A stretch of DNA of 12,219 nucleotides from JAAYJR01 sp964545315. GTDB taxonomy: Bacteria; Bacteroidota; Bacteroidia; Bacteroidales; Prolixibacteraceae. The DNA is taken from assembly GCA_964545315.1 (NCBI GenBank), contig CAZJGI010000089.1:1-12219 (forward strand), in the 5' to 3' direction. Each line of letters begins with the position of its first letter. The first letter of the stretch is position 1. This document shows, piece by piece, positions 6,122 through 12,219 of the stretch. Made by a program: the position numbers and the translations under genes. The notes beneath the pieces are model-generated. The model saw nothing but the letters and a program-made list of their open reading frames with translations. It ran no database searches and was not told where the DNA came from.

Positions 6122-8551
6122 ATGGATGCTACAACTCCACTATTATCTTCCGCGACAAAAGTTTTAACCCTAGCATGTGTGTCAATAGTCATTTGTCTGG
6201 GATTATCTGCACAAACTGCCTTTAATGATGATCCGGCAGCACCGGGTGAGTGGGGATTCCGGCCACAGGAAGGCAGCATATCAAAGAGGAATCCGCCGGG
6301 ATTTTCATGGCGGCCACAGAAGGGTGCAAATAATTATATATTTCAGGTTGCAAGGGATGTTGATTTTATCGATATTATTCATGAAGCCCGGGATATCGAA
6401 TACACTGTTTATTGTCCTCCTGCAACTTTACCTTTGGAACAGCTTTATTGGAGGGTGGCATTCGCCGGTGATAACGGACAATCGGACTGGAGTAAAACAC
6501 GAATGTTTAAGATTAGTCCTGATGCCGTGAATTTTCCGCTTCCGGAATTTAAAGAGTTGATATCAAGAGTGCCTGATAAACATCCCAGGTTATTTTTAAG
6601 GCCTGAACATATACCACATCTCAGGGAGTTGGCAAAAGGTGAACTGAAAGACCGTTTTGAATCTTTGGTCAGTGATTGTGAACGCATTATGGCTGATTCT
6701 CCACCGACGAAAGAACCTGAAAAGTATCCTGAAGGTATAATAAATAATTCTGATGAGTGGCGTGAAATATGGTGGGGTAACCGCACTTACACTATTGAAG
6801 TGCTGAATTCTGCTGCAACCCTTGCTTTTACACGGCTGTTGGGTGGCAAAGAAGAGTACGGGCAAAAAGCACGGGAATTGCTTATGGCTGCGGCGGAATG
6901 GGACCCTAAGGGGGCAACAGGATATCGTTATAATGATGAAGCAGGAATGCCATATAATTACTATTTCTCCCGTACCTATACTTTTGTTAATGATCTTCTT
7001 ACCGAAGATGAAAGGGAAAAATGCCGGCAAGTAATGAAGGTGAGAGGTGATGAGATGTATAACCATCTTTACCCCAGGCATCTGTGGAAGCCTTATGCAA
7101 GTCACTCAAACCGTGCATGGCATTTTCTTGGGGAGATAGGGATTTCCTTTTTGGATGAAATGGAAGATGCTGACAAGTGGATATGGTTTGCCACTAATGT
7201 GTTTTTTAATGTTTATCCTGTCTGGTCAGATGATGATGGAGGCTGGCATGAAGGCTCTTCTTACTGGGCCAGTTACCTGGACCGTTTTACCTGGTGGGTT
7301 GATATTCAGCGTGCAGCTCTGGATATAGATGCATTTAAGATCCCTTTTTTCTCTAATGCAGGTGATTTTGCCCTATATGTCATGCCTCCTAATGTTCCCA
7401 GGGGAGGATTTGGTGATCTGACCGGTGAACGCACCGCGTCAAACAACCGCGGACTGATGACAATTTTCTCTGCTCAGTCACAGAACGGTTACTGGATGGA
7501 TTATGTTGAACGTATAGGTGGGCCATCTCTTTCAGGAGGATATATAGGATTCATCCGGGGGGCGCTCCCAAAGGTTGACCCCAGGCCTATAAGGGAATTA
7601 CCCCCTTCCAGGTTGTTCAGGGGTACTGGCCTGGCTATGCTTCATAACGATCTGACCGATTCTGATAAGGATGTTCAGATATTGTTCAAGTCAAGTCCTT
7701 TCGGGACACAGAGCCATGGATACGAAGCACAAAACTCATTTCTGCTTTATGCTTACGGTGAACCACTGATTATCAGGACCGGTAAGCGCGACAGTTACGG
7801 AAGCGACCACCATCGTAACTGGATGTGGTCAACAAGATCAGTTAACTCCATCACAGTGGGCGGACAAAGTCAATTACATCGAAGCCCCGGGGCAAAGGGA
7901 GAAATCATAGCGTTTAAGAGTTCGGATGCCTTTGATTATGTGGCGGGCGAAGCCGGAGAGGCATATCCCGGCGGACTGGTCGATAAGTTTACACGTCATA
8001 TTCTTTTTGCCAAACCTGATATTATCATCATCTTTGATGATCTGGCTACACCTGAGCCGCAGACTTTTGAGTGGTGGTTACACTCTCCTGAAAAAATGAA
8101 GATCAATGATCAGAATGATATTGAGGTGAAGACTGGTGATGTGCATTGCAGTGTTAACATGCTTTTTCCTAAAGGCTTGGAATTGACTCAAACTGATCAG
8201 TTTGATCCACCGCCACGTAAACGCATTCAACTTACACAATGGCATATGACTGCAAAGGTGAATGATCCTTCAAAAACTATGCGTTTTATAACGGTTTTGC
8301 ATCCTTATCAGGAAGGTAAGAGATCACTTGATGAGGCAGATTATGCGATAAATGAAAATGCCTGCGCAGTGAGTGTAAAAACAAAGGATGGCAGGATAAC
8401 AGCCCTTTGGCGTATAGGCTCGGGTGAAGTTTCCGGAATGGGATTTACAACTGATGGAGATGCTGCTGCAATTCGTGTCGACGAGAAAGGTAAGCCGGTA
8501 GAAAAAATGGTTTATAACGGCAAAGAAATAAAATTCCGGAGATCCAGATAA
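6122..8551 (+). CDS. Secreted heparinase II/III-type polysaccharide lyase with DUF4962-like N-terminus
   Basis: The 809-residue product starts with a hydrophobic export signal (KVLTLACVSIVICLGLSAQ). Residues 40-135 form a fibronectin-III-like or DUF4962-type entry region (PPGFSWRPQKGANNYIFQV, YWRVAFAGDNG). Residues about 145-480 are an alpha-toroid-like part with SHSNRAWHFLGEIG (N330, H334) and GGWHEGSSYWASYLDRF (E377, Y381). Residues about 515-805 are the beta-sheet domain, opening with FGTQSHGYEAQNSFLLYAYG (H532) and HHRNWMWSTRSVNSITVGG. These are the expected positions of the Asn/His/Tyr/His machinery used for beta-elimination of uronic acids in the heparinase II/III superfamily; residue mapping is by motif, not alignment. 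Members cleave heparin, alginate, ulvan or related acidic glycans, so the substrate and PL family cannot be given. Length is normal and no frame break is seen. No other ATG start is available before residue 159. It is probably extracellular or periplasmic. Confidence 0.85.
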   Translation: MDATTPLLSSATKVLTLACVSIVICLGLSAQTAFNDDPAAPGEWGFRPQEGSISKRNPPGFSWRPQKGANNYIFQVARDVDFIDIIHEARDIEYTVYCPPATLPLEQLYWRVAFAGDNGQSDWSKTRMFKISPDAVNFPLPEFKELISRVPDKHPRLFLRPEHIPHLRELAKGELKDRFESLVSDCERIMADSPPTKEPEKYPEGIINNSDEWREIWWGNRTYTIEVLNSAATLAFTRLLGGKEEYGQKARELLMAAAEWDPKGATGYRYNDEAGMPYNYYFSRTYTFVNDLLTEDEREKCRQVMKVRGDEMYNHLYPRHLWKPYASHSNRAWHFLGEIGISFLDEMEDADKWIWFATNVFFNVYPVWSDDDGGWHEGSSYWASYLDRFTWWVDIQRAALDIDAFKIPFFSNAGDFALYVMPPNVPRGGFGDLTGERTASNNRGLMTIFSAQSQNGYWMDYVERIGGPSLSGGYIGFIRGALPKVDPRPIRELPPSRLFRGTGLAMLHNDLTDSDKDVQILFKSSPFGTQSHGYEAQNSFLLYAYGEPLIIRTGKRDSYGSDHHRNWMWSTRSVNSITVGGQSQLHRSPGAKGEIIAFKSSDAFDYVAGEAGEAYPGGLVDKFTRHILFAKPDIIIIFDDLATPEPQTFEWWLHSPEKMKINDQNDIEVKTGDVHCSVNMLFPKGLELTQTDQFDPPPRKRIQLTQWHMTAKVNDPSKTMRFITVLHPYQEGKRSLDEADYAINENACAVSVKTKDGRITALWRIGSGEVSGMGFTTDGDAAAIRVDEKGKPVEKMVYNGKEIKFRRSR

Positions 8552-8589
8552 AATAGGAATTGAATGATTATGCAAGCGCTTTGCTGAAG

Positions 8590-8607
8590 ATACACGGGAA
8601 AGTGTAT
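8590..8607 (+). other. Small hairpin after the lyase gene
   Basis: ATACAC (8590-8595) pairs perfectly with GTGTAT (8602-8607) around the loop GGGAAA. It starts 39 bases after the lyase stop. There is no following run of T, so an intrinsic terminator is not established; it may only be a stabilising 3' structure or chance. Confidence 0.25.
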
Positions 8608-8627
8608 GAATTAAAATCCGGATAGCT

Positions 8628-8801
8628 ATGATGATTAAATATACCAGGCTGCTGATCCTCGGATTTGCATTAATCTATGGATGCATTCCCGGAAATATAA
8701 AAGATAGTACTAATTTATCGAAAAGTGCACGTGATTATGAAATAGTGGCTGAGGATATATTGCAGCAAGGCTTGAGAAAACCTTTCAGTAGGTTGTTATA
8801 A
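8628..8801 (+). pseudogene. Lipoprotein gene stub
   Basis: A 57-codon frame (start 8628, or 8631 for the second Met) opens with MMIKYTRLLILGFALIYGC, a signal peptide whose Cys19 follows a lipobox-like LIYGC, so the product would be lipid-anchored. The mature part is only 39 residues, includes ARDYEIVAEDILQQG and ends abruptly in KPFSRLL. The phrase DYExxAxxIL is reminiscent of the start of secreted PQQ-propeller/methyltransferase proteins found in similar loci; this is a weak recollection. It lies 76 bases after the lyase on the same strand. Most likely it is the 5' end of a larger gene that has lost its body, but a real small lipoprotein cannot be excluded. Confidence 0.4.
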
Positions 8802-8802
8802 A

Positions 8803-8993
8803 ACAAATAATACTTGAATTTTTTAAAATAGAATATAAAAAATACCTTGAATTTTTAAAACATTATTTGTATTTTTACATTATGTATCTTTTAAAATCAA
8901 AATAAAAAGAACCATGAGTCATACTTTTATCCATTGGAAGAATTATGTATTGGTGAGTTACATTTATTACCTTAAGAATTAATGATTTTAAAA
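8803..8993. repeat. AT-rich spacer with repeated CTTGAATTTTTAAAA / TTTTAAAA blocks
   Basis: CTTGAATTTTTTAAAA (8813-8828) recurs with one T fewer at 8846-8860. The palindrome TTTTAAAA occurs at 8821-8828, 8853-8860, 8889-8896 and 8986-8993, the last ending two bases before the ATPase start codon. A 9-base inverted repeat, ACAAATAAT (8803-8811) and ATTATTTGT (8862-8870), brackets the first two copies. A 21-codon frame at 8914-8979 (starting MSHTFIHWKNY) shows no sign of being a gene. The block fills the promoter region of the ATPase gene and could hold operator sites, but low-complexity AT-rich sequence alone may explain it. Confidence 0.35.
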
Positions 8994-8995
8994 AC

Positions 8996-10291
8996 ATGAA
9001 AAGGATAATTAGTGAAAAACTGGAAGCATGGAAAAACTATCCGCGCAGAAAACCTTTGTTAATAAGGGGTACAAGGCAAGTCGGTAAAACTTACTCAATA
9101 TTGGAATTTGGCAAAACGTTTTTTGAAGGGAAAATACATACCATCAACTTTGAAAAAAATCCTGAAATTCACTCAGTTTTCGACCTAAACCTGGACAGCC
9201 GAAGGATATTATCAGAAATTGAGCTTATTGCAGGGGAAAAAATCACCCCAGGTGCTGACTTGCTTTTTTTTGATGAAATACAGGAATGCCCGAAAGCCAT
9301 AATGTCGCTGCGCTATTTCCACGAAGAAATACCTGAGTTGCATCTCATAGCTGCAGGTTCTTTGCTGGAATTTGCCCTTAACAACATTTCTTTCCCTGTT
9401 GGGCGTTTGCAGATACTTAATATGTTTCCTTTAACATTTAATGAATTTTTAATTGCTACGGGGAAAGAATTATTGGCAGAAAAAATCAATCAACCTGGCA
9501 GCCAATTTTCAGAGTCTGTTATCAATATGATAAATAACGAAATGTACAACTACTTCATTATTGGGGGGATGCCTGAATGTGTCGATACATTTATAAATAC
9601 CGGAAGTTTTATAGATGTGATCAACACACAGTCCGATTTAATCGCAACATTCCGCCAGGACTTCGCCAAATACGCAGGGCATTCCGACAAAAGGTGCCTG
9701 CACTCTGTTTTGAATTCTGTTGCCCGTAAAACAGGAGAACAAATAAAATATGCACATTTAGCTCAGGGTTTTACCAACCCGACTGTTAAAAAAGCTTTTG
9801 AACTGCTTGAATTAGCACGGTTATTTACTAAAGTAAGGGCAGCTTCTCCGGCGGGGTCACCCCTTGGAGCAGGCGCATCAGAAAACATCTTCAAAACGGT
9901 TTTCATTGATATTGGGTTAATGTCGAATATAAACGGATTCAGTTCAGATAAAACTATCCCAAAACATAAATTAGCATCGGCATGGAACGGGAAACTGGCT
10001 GAACAATTTGTAGGGCAGGAACTCCGTGCATCAAAAAACGAAAATCTTTTTTACTGGAGGAGGGAAGCCCGTGGGAGCAGTGCGGAAACAGATTATTTAA
10101 TTGAAAATGAAGGAGAAATAATCCCTGTTGAAGTAAAAAGCGGTAAGTCAGGCAAAATAAAAAGCCTGCATTTATTGTTGGATACATACCCTAATGTACA
10201 AAATGGGTATGTCCTTACTGAAAACAAATTTGAGGAGATACCGGAACAACGGATCAAATTTCTGCCTTTGTTTTGTGCCGGGTCACTTTGA
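8996..10291 (+). CDS. AAA ATPase with DUF4143 C-terminal domain
   Basis: This 431-residue protein belongs to the AAA_14/DUF4143 group of P-loop ATPases widespread in Bacteroidota and archaea. The Walker A motif GTRQVGKT is at residues 25-32 and Walker B LLFFDEIQ has D93 and E94. A sensor-like strand LHLIAAGSLLEFAL follows, then FPLTFNEFL. The DUF4143 part begins near residue 200 and ends with AETDYLI (D366), IIPVEVKSGK (E379, K381), which has the D-ExK pattern of a degenerate PD-(D/E)xK nuclease fold. Its cellular role is unknown; nuclease activity is not demonstrated for the family as far as I know. The protein is full length with a plausible Met start. Such genes occur as scattered, often horizontally moved singletons, consistent with its lone position between a lipoprotein stub and a PQQ-propeller gene. 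Confidence 0.9.
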   Translation: MKRIISEKLEAWKNYPRRKPLLIRGTRQVGKTYSILEFGKTFFEGKIHTINFEKNPEIHSVFDLNLDSRRILSEIELIAGEKITPGADLLFFDEIQECPKAIMSLRYFHEEIPELHLIAAGSLLEFALNNISFPVGRLQILNMFPLTFNEFLIATGKELLAEKINQPGSQFSESVINMINNEMYNYFIIGGMPECVDTFINTGSFIDVINTQSDLIATFRQDFAKYAGHSDKRCLHSVLNSVARKTGEQIKYAHLAQGFTNPTVKKAFELLELARLFTKVRAASPAGSPLGAGASENIFKTVFIDIGLMSNINGFSSDKTIPKHKLASAWNGKLAEQFVGQELRASKNENLFYWRREARGSSAETDYLIENEGEIIPVEVKSGKSGKIKSLHLLLDTYPNVQNGYVLTENKFEEIPEQRIKFLPLFCAGSL

Positions 10292-10300
10292 TTAAAAGGA

Positions 10301-10321
10301 CATGCTCGTTTCATAAGCATG
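10301..10321 (+). terminator. Possible weak terminator hairpin after the ATPase gene
   Basis: CATGCT (10301-10306) pairs with AGCATG (10316-10321) around a 9-base loop, 10 bases after the ATPase stop. It is followed by CAGTTTAATTATATA rather than a true T-run, so termination would be weak. The rest of the spacer to the next gene is AT-rich without other recognisable elements. Confidence 0.3.
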
Positions 10322-10452
10322 CAGTTTAATTATATATTATGATATTGATGCTTAATTTTAACTTTCGCTAATGTTGATAAAAAAACATATTATCACTTTG
10401 TAAGATTATCAATTTTTTTTTCAATATATTGCTATCATCAAATAAATCTTTT

Positions 10453-11979
10453 ATGAAGTATAACAGATACATTTTAATTCATATAATCCTTATCATTTTT
10501 ATTTTGGGAGTACAAACATGTATCTCCGATTCCGGTTGGATATTGGCTCAGGATTCACCACAATGGGGCGAAAAGCATTCACGCAACATGATTTCAAATG
10601 TAACCGGATTGCCAGGAAGTTTCAACCCTGAAACAGGCAAAAACATTAAATGGTCTGTTCCTGTTGGGAGTAACTGTTATGCTACTGCAGTTGTCTCGGG
10701 AGGAAAAGTCTTGATTGGCGCCAATAATGCTGATGAACGTGATCCCCGTCAAAAAGGCGACCGTGGAACCTTATTGTGCTTTAATGAATCGGATGGAAGT
10801 TTTTGCTGGCAATTGACAGTACCCCGTGTTGGTGGCGACCGGCATAACGACTGGCCTATGGTAGGTATTTGTTCTCCTGCAACCGTGGAAGGCGATAGGG
10901 TTTACATTCTTACAAATAGGTCAGAGGTGCTTTGTCTCGACCTAAAGGGACAGTCAGATGGGAATGACGGTCCTTTTATGGGTGAAGGATGGTATATGGT
11001 TCCAATTGGAGAATTTCCCATAGAAGTGACTGAGAAGGATGCTGATATAATCTGGGTATATGATTTGAAGCAGCAACTGGGCATTTGTCCACATGATTCA
11101 CCCCATGCATCAATCTTGTCAGATGGCAATTTTCTCTATCTGAATACCTGCAACGGTGTGGATCACCGTCATCTTCAAACAAGGGCACTTAATGCTCCCT
11201 CTCTTATTGCGCTGGATAAAAAAACAGGCAGACTGTTAGCACGTGACAACGAAAATTTTGGCCCCCGTATTTTCCATTCCTCATGGTCATCGCCATCAAT
11301 GGGAGAAGTAAATGGTCAAAAGCTGGTTTTTTTTGCGGGGCCTGATGGTATTGTATATGCCTTTGAAGCTCTTTCGCAATTGGATAATAATGAGATACAA
11401 CTTTTTAAAAAAGTTTGGCAATTCGACTGCGATCCGGATGCTCCCAAAGAAAATATACATGACTATCTTCATAACAGGAAAGTGGGGCCGAGTAACTTTC
11501 TTGGGATGCCGGTGTTTTATAAAAATCGTATATATGTTACAGTTGGAGGAGATATTTGGTGGGGGAAACAGGAATGCTGGCTAAAATGTATTGATGCTAA
11601 TGGAACAGGTGATATAACTGAAACTGGCGAGATTTGGTCTTCTTCTCTAGAGCGACATTCAGCTGCAACTCCTGCTATCTCAAATGGTTTGATATATGTA
11701 ACAGATTGTGGTAAAAATCTGTATTGTTTTGATGCCGAAAACGGGAAGCAATACAACAAACATTTTTTACGACAGGATTCCTGGAGTTCTGCCCTGGCTG
11801 CCGATGAGAAAGTATTTGTGGGATCACGAGGGAGTGATTTTTGGATCATTGAGCAGGGTAAAAATTTAAATGTGCTGGATTCTATAAATTTTGACAGCCC
11901 GATTCACGCCACTCCTGCTACTGCAAATGGTGTTCTTTATATCTCAACCATGAACAGATTGTATGCAATACAAAAATAA
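10453..11979 (+). CDS. Secreted PQQ-like beta-propeller protein
   Basis: I prefer the start at 10453 (MKYNRYILIHIILIIFIL), because it puts a basic pair before the hydrophobic export signal; the frame also extends to ATG 10429. The mature protein of about 475 residues is built from PQQ-type blades: repeated GxVxxxN/TxxxxLxCxxxxDGxxxW patterns such as GTLLCFNESDGSFCWQL, RVYILTNRSEVLCLD, SLIALDKKTGRLLARD, GIVYAFEAL, GLIYVTDCGKNLYCFDAEN and VLYISTMNRLYAIQ. This is the BamB/PQQ-repeat superfamily, here probably not BamB itself but one of the secreted propellers common in glycan loci of Bacteroidota and Planctomycetes. No cofactor or catalytic residue can be assigned, and homologues often bind no PQQ. 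It is intact, lies 161 bases after the ATPase on the same strand, and may be unrelated to it. A role in polysaccharide binding or turnover is inference only. Confidence 0.82.
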   Translation: MKYNRYILIHIILIIFILGVQTCISDSGWILAQDSPQWGEKHSRNMISNVTGLPGSFNPETGKNIKWSVPVGSNCYATAVVSGGKVLIGANNADERDPRQKGDRGTLLCFNESDGSFCWQLTVPRVGGDRHNDWPMVGICSPATVEGDRVYILTNRSEVLCLDLKGQSDGNDGPFMGEGWYMVPIGEFPIEVTEKDADIIWVYDLKQQLGICPHDSPHASILSDGNFLYLNTCNGVDHRHLQTRALNAPSLIALDKKTGRLLARDNENFGPRIFHSSWSSPSMGEVNGQKLVFFAGPDGIVYAFEALSQLDNNEIQLFKKVWQFDCDPDAPKENIHDYLHNRKVGPSNFLGMPVFYKNRIYVTVGGDIWWGKQECWLKCIDANGTGDITETGEIWSSSLERHSAATPAISNGLIYVTDCGKNLYCFDAENGKQYNKHFLRQDSWSSALAADEKVFVGSRGSDFWIIEQGKNLNVLDSINFDSPIHATPATANGVLYISTMNRLYAIQK

Positions 11980-11990
11980 TAATGATTTAA

Positions 11991-12128
11991 TTTTTTGGAA
12001 ATGATACCTTCATCCTTCCGCACCCAACGACAACGAAACAATTAGATAAAGAACTAAAAGACTTTAAAAAAGGCAAAGTTTCTGTTCAATTTCCTCTAAA
12101 TAAACCACTTTCAACCAGGTTATTCTAA
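11991..12128 (+). pseudogene. DUF1801 (YdhG-like) C-terminal remnant
   Basis: The frame opens after a stop at 11988-11990 and has no start codon. It reads LPHPTTTKQLDKELKDFKKG and then KVSVQFPLNKPLSTRLF before TAA. DUF1801/YdhG-type proteins typically end with a PxP-T-xxxxFKxELxxYKxxKGxxQFPLDKPLPxxLIxxIVxFR pattern, which this matches up to the last helix. So the N-terminal two thirds and the final helix are missing. It starts 11 bases beyond the stop of the propeller gene, which suggests that a deletion or insertion joined the two. Not translated as far as can be seen. Confidence 0.6.
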
Positions 12129-12156
12129 CCTTTGATTTAACAAACAATTAAAATAA

Positions 12157-12219
12157 TACACAACGGCAGAATTAAAAACAAAGCAAAACGATGCTGATGT
12201 ATACGAATTTATCAACTCG
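12157..12219 (+). pseudogene. Start of a second DUF1801-type protein, cut by the window edge, no start codon seen
   Basis: The last 63 bases read YTTAELKTKQNDADVYEFIN-S in one frame, open to the edge. This resembles the N-terminus of the other DUF1801 type (xKTKxTDAxVxxFINxV). The frame is closed upstream by TAA at 12154-12156, and no ATG, GTG or TTG occurs in it inside the window; where relatives have their Met there is TAC. Either the start codon was lost or a non-standard start is used. The rest of the gene lies outside, so whether it is broken is unknown. Confidence 0.45.

Noticed and set aside
6445..7105. Long minus-strand open frames inside the lyase gene.
   Set aside because: They mirror the coding frame of a well-supported lyase and show no family motif, signal or start context.
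8801..8900. Repeats in the spacer as a CRISPR array.
   Set aside because: Units are short, low-complexity and imperfect, with too few copies and no cas genes.
8996..10291. ATPase as part of a toxin-antitoxin or defence pair.
   Set aside because: No partner gene is adjacent; the neighbours are a lipoprotein stub and a propeller gene with wide spacers.

Overview
The window looks like accessory DNA from a Bacteroidota chromosome or metagenomic contig. The protein families point there: an S1 sulfatase, a GH36-type alpha-galactosidase, a sugar-porter MFS permease, a heparinase II/III-type lyase with a DUF4962-like N-terminus, a secreted PQQ-repeat propeller, and an AAA/DUF4143 ATPase. The AT-rich spacers and lack of strong Shine-Dalgarno sites agree. 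No rRNA, tRNA or CRISPR array is visible. The phylum call is an inference from gene content.

Left part (about 1-4670): a decayed glycan-utilisation cluster. On the minus strand lies an M1-type peptidase remnant with an in-frame TAG, lacking its zinc site. Divergent from it on the plus strand are a sulfatase and an alpha-galactosidase, each reduced to its N-terminal part joined out of frame to its own C-terminal tail, with the middle missing. Next is an apparently intact sugar:proton symporter. On the opposite strand beyond it lies a third end-joined wreck, an alpha/beta-hydrolase (probably a carbohydrate-esterase relative), whose remaining reading frame overlaps the 3' end of the transporter gene.

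Middle part (4819-8801): an intact HNH endonuclease on the minus strand with a PUA/EVE-like N-terminal region; a spacer holding a short signal-peptide-bearing ORF; an intact, secreted 809-residue polysaccharide lyase; and a 57-codon lipoprotein stub.

Right part (8802-12219): an AT-rich spacer with repeated TTTTAAAA blocks; an intact AAA ATPase with DUF4143; a secreted PQQ-like beta-propeller protein; and two adjacent DUF1801-type pieces at the right edge, one a C-terminal remnant and one an N-terminus without an in-frame start codon.

Taken together, the intact lyase, sugar porter and propeller protein suggest uptake and extracellular breakdown of an acidic or galactose-containing polysaccharide, in a locus where neighbouring enzymes have been inactivated. 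The most notable feature is not a new system but the repeated pattern of gene decay, in which both ends of a gene survive and the catalytic middle is lost. This could be genomic erosion or an assembly artefact; the sequence alone does not decide.
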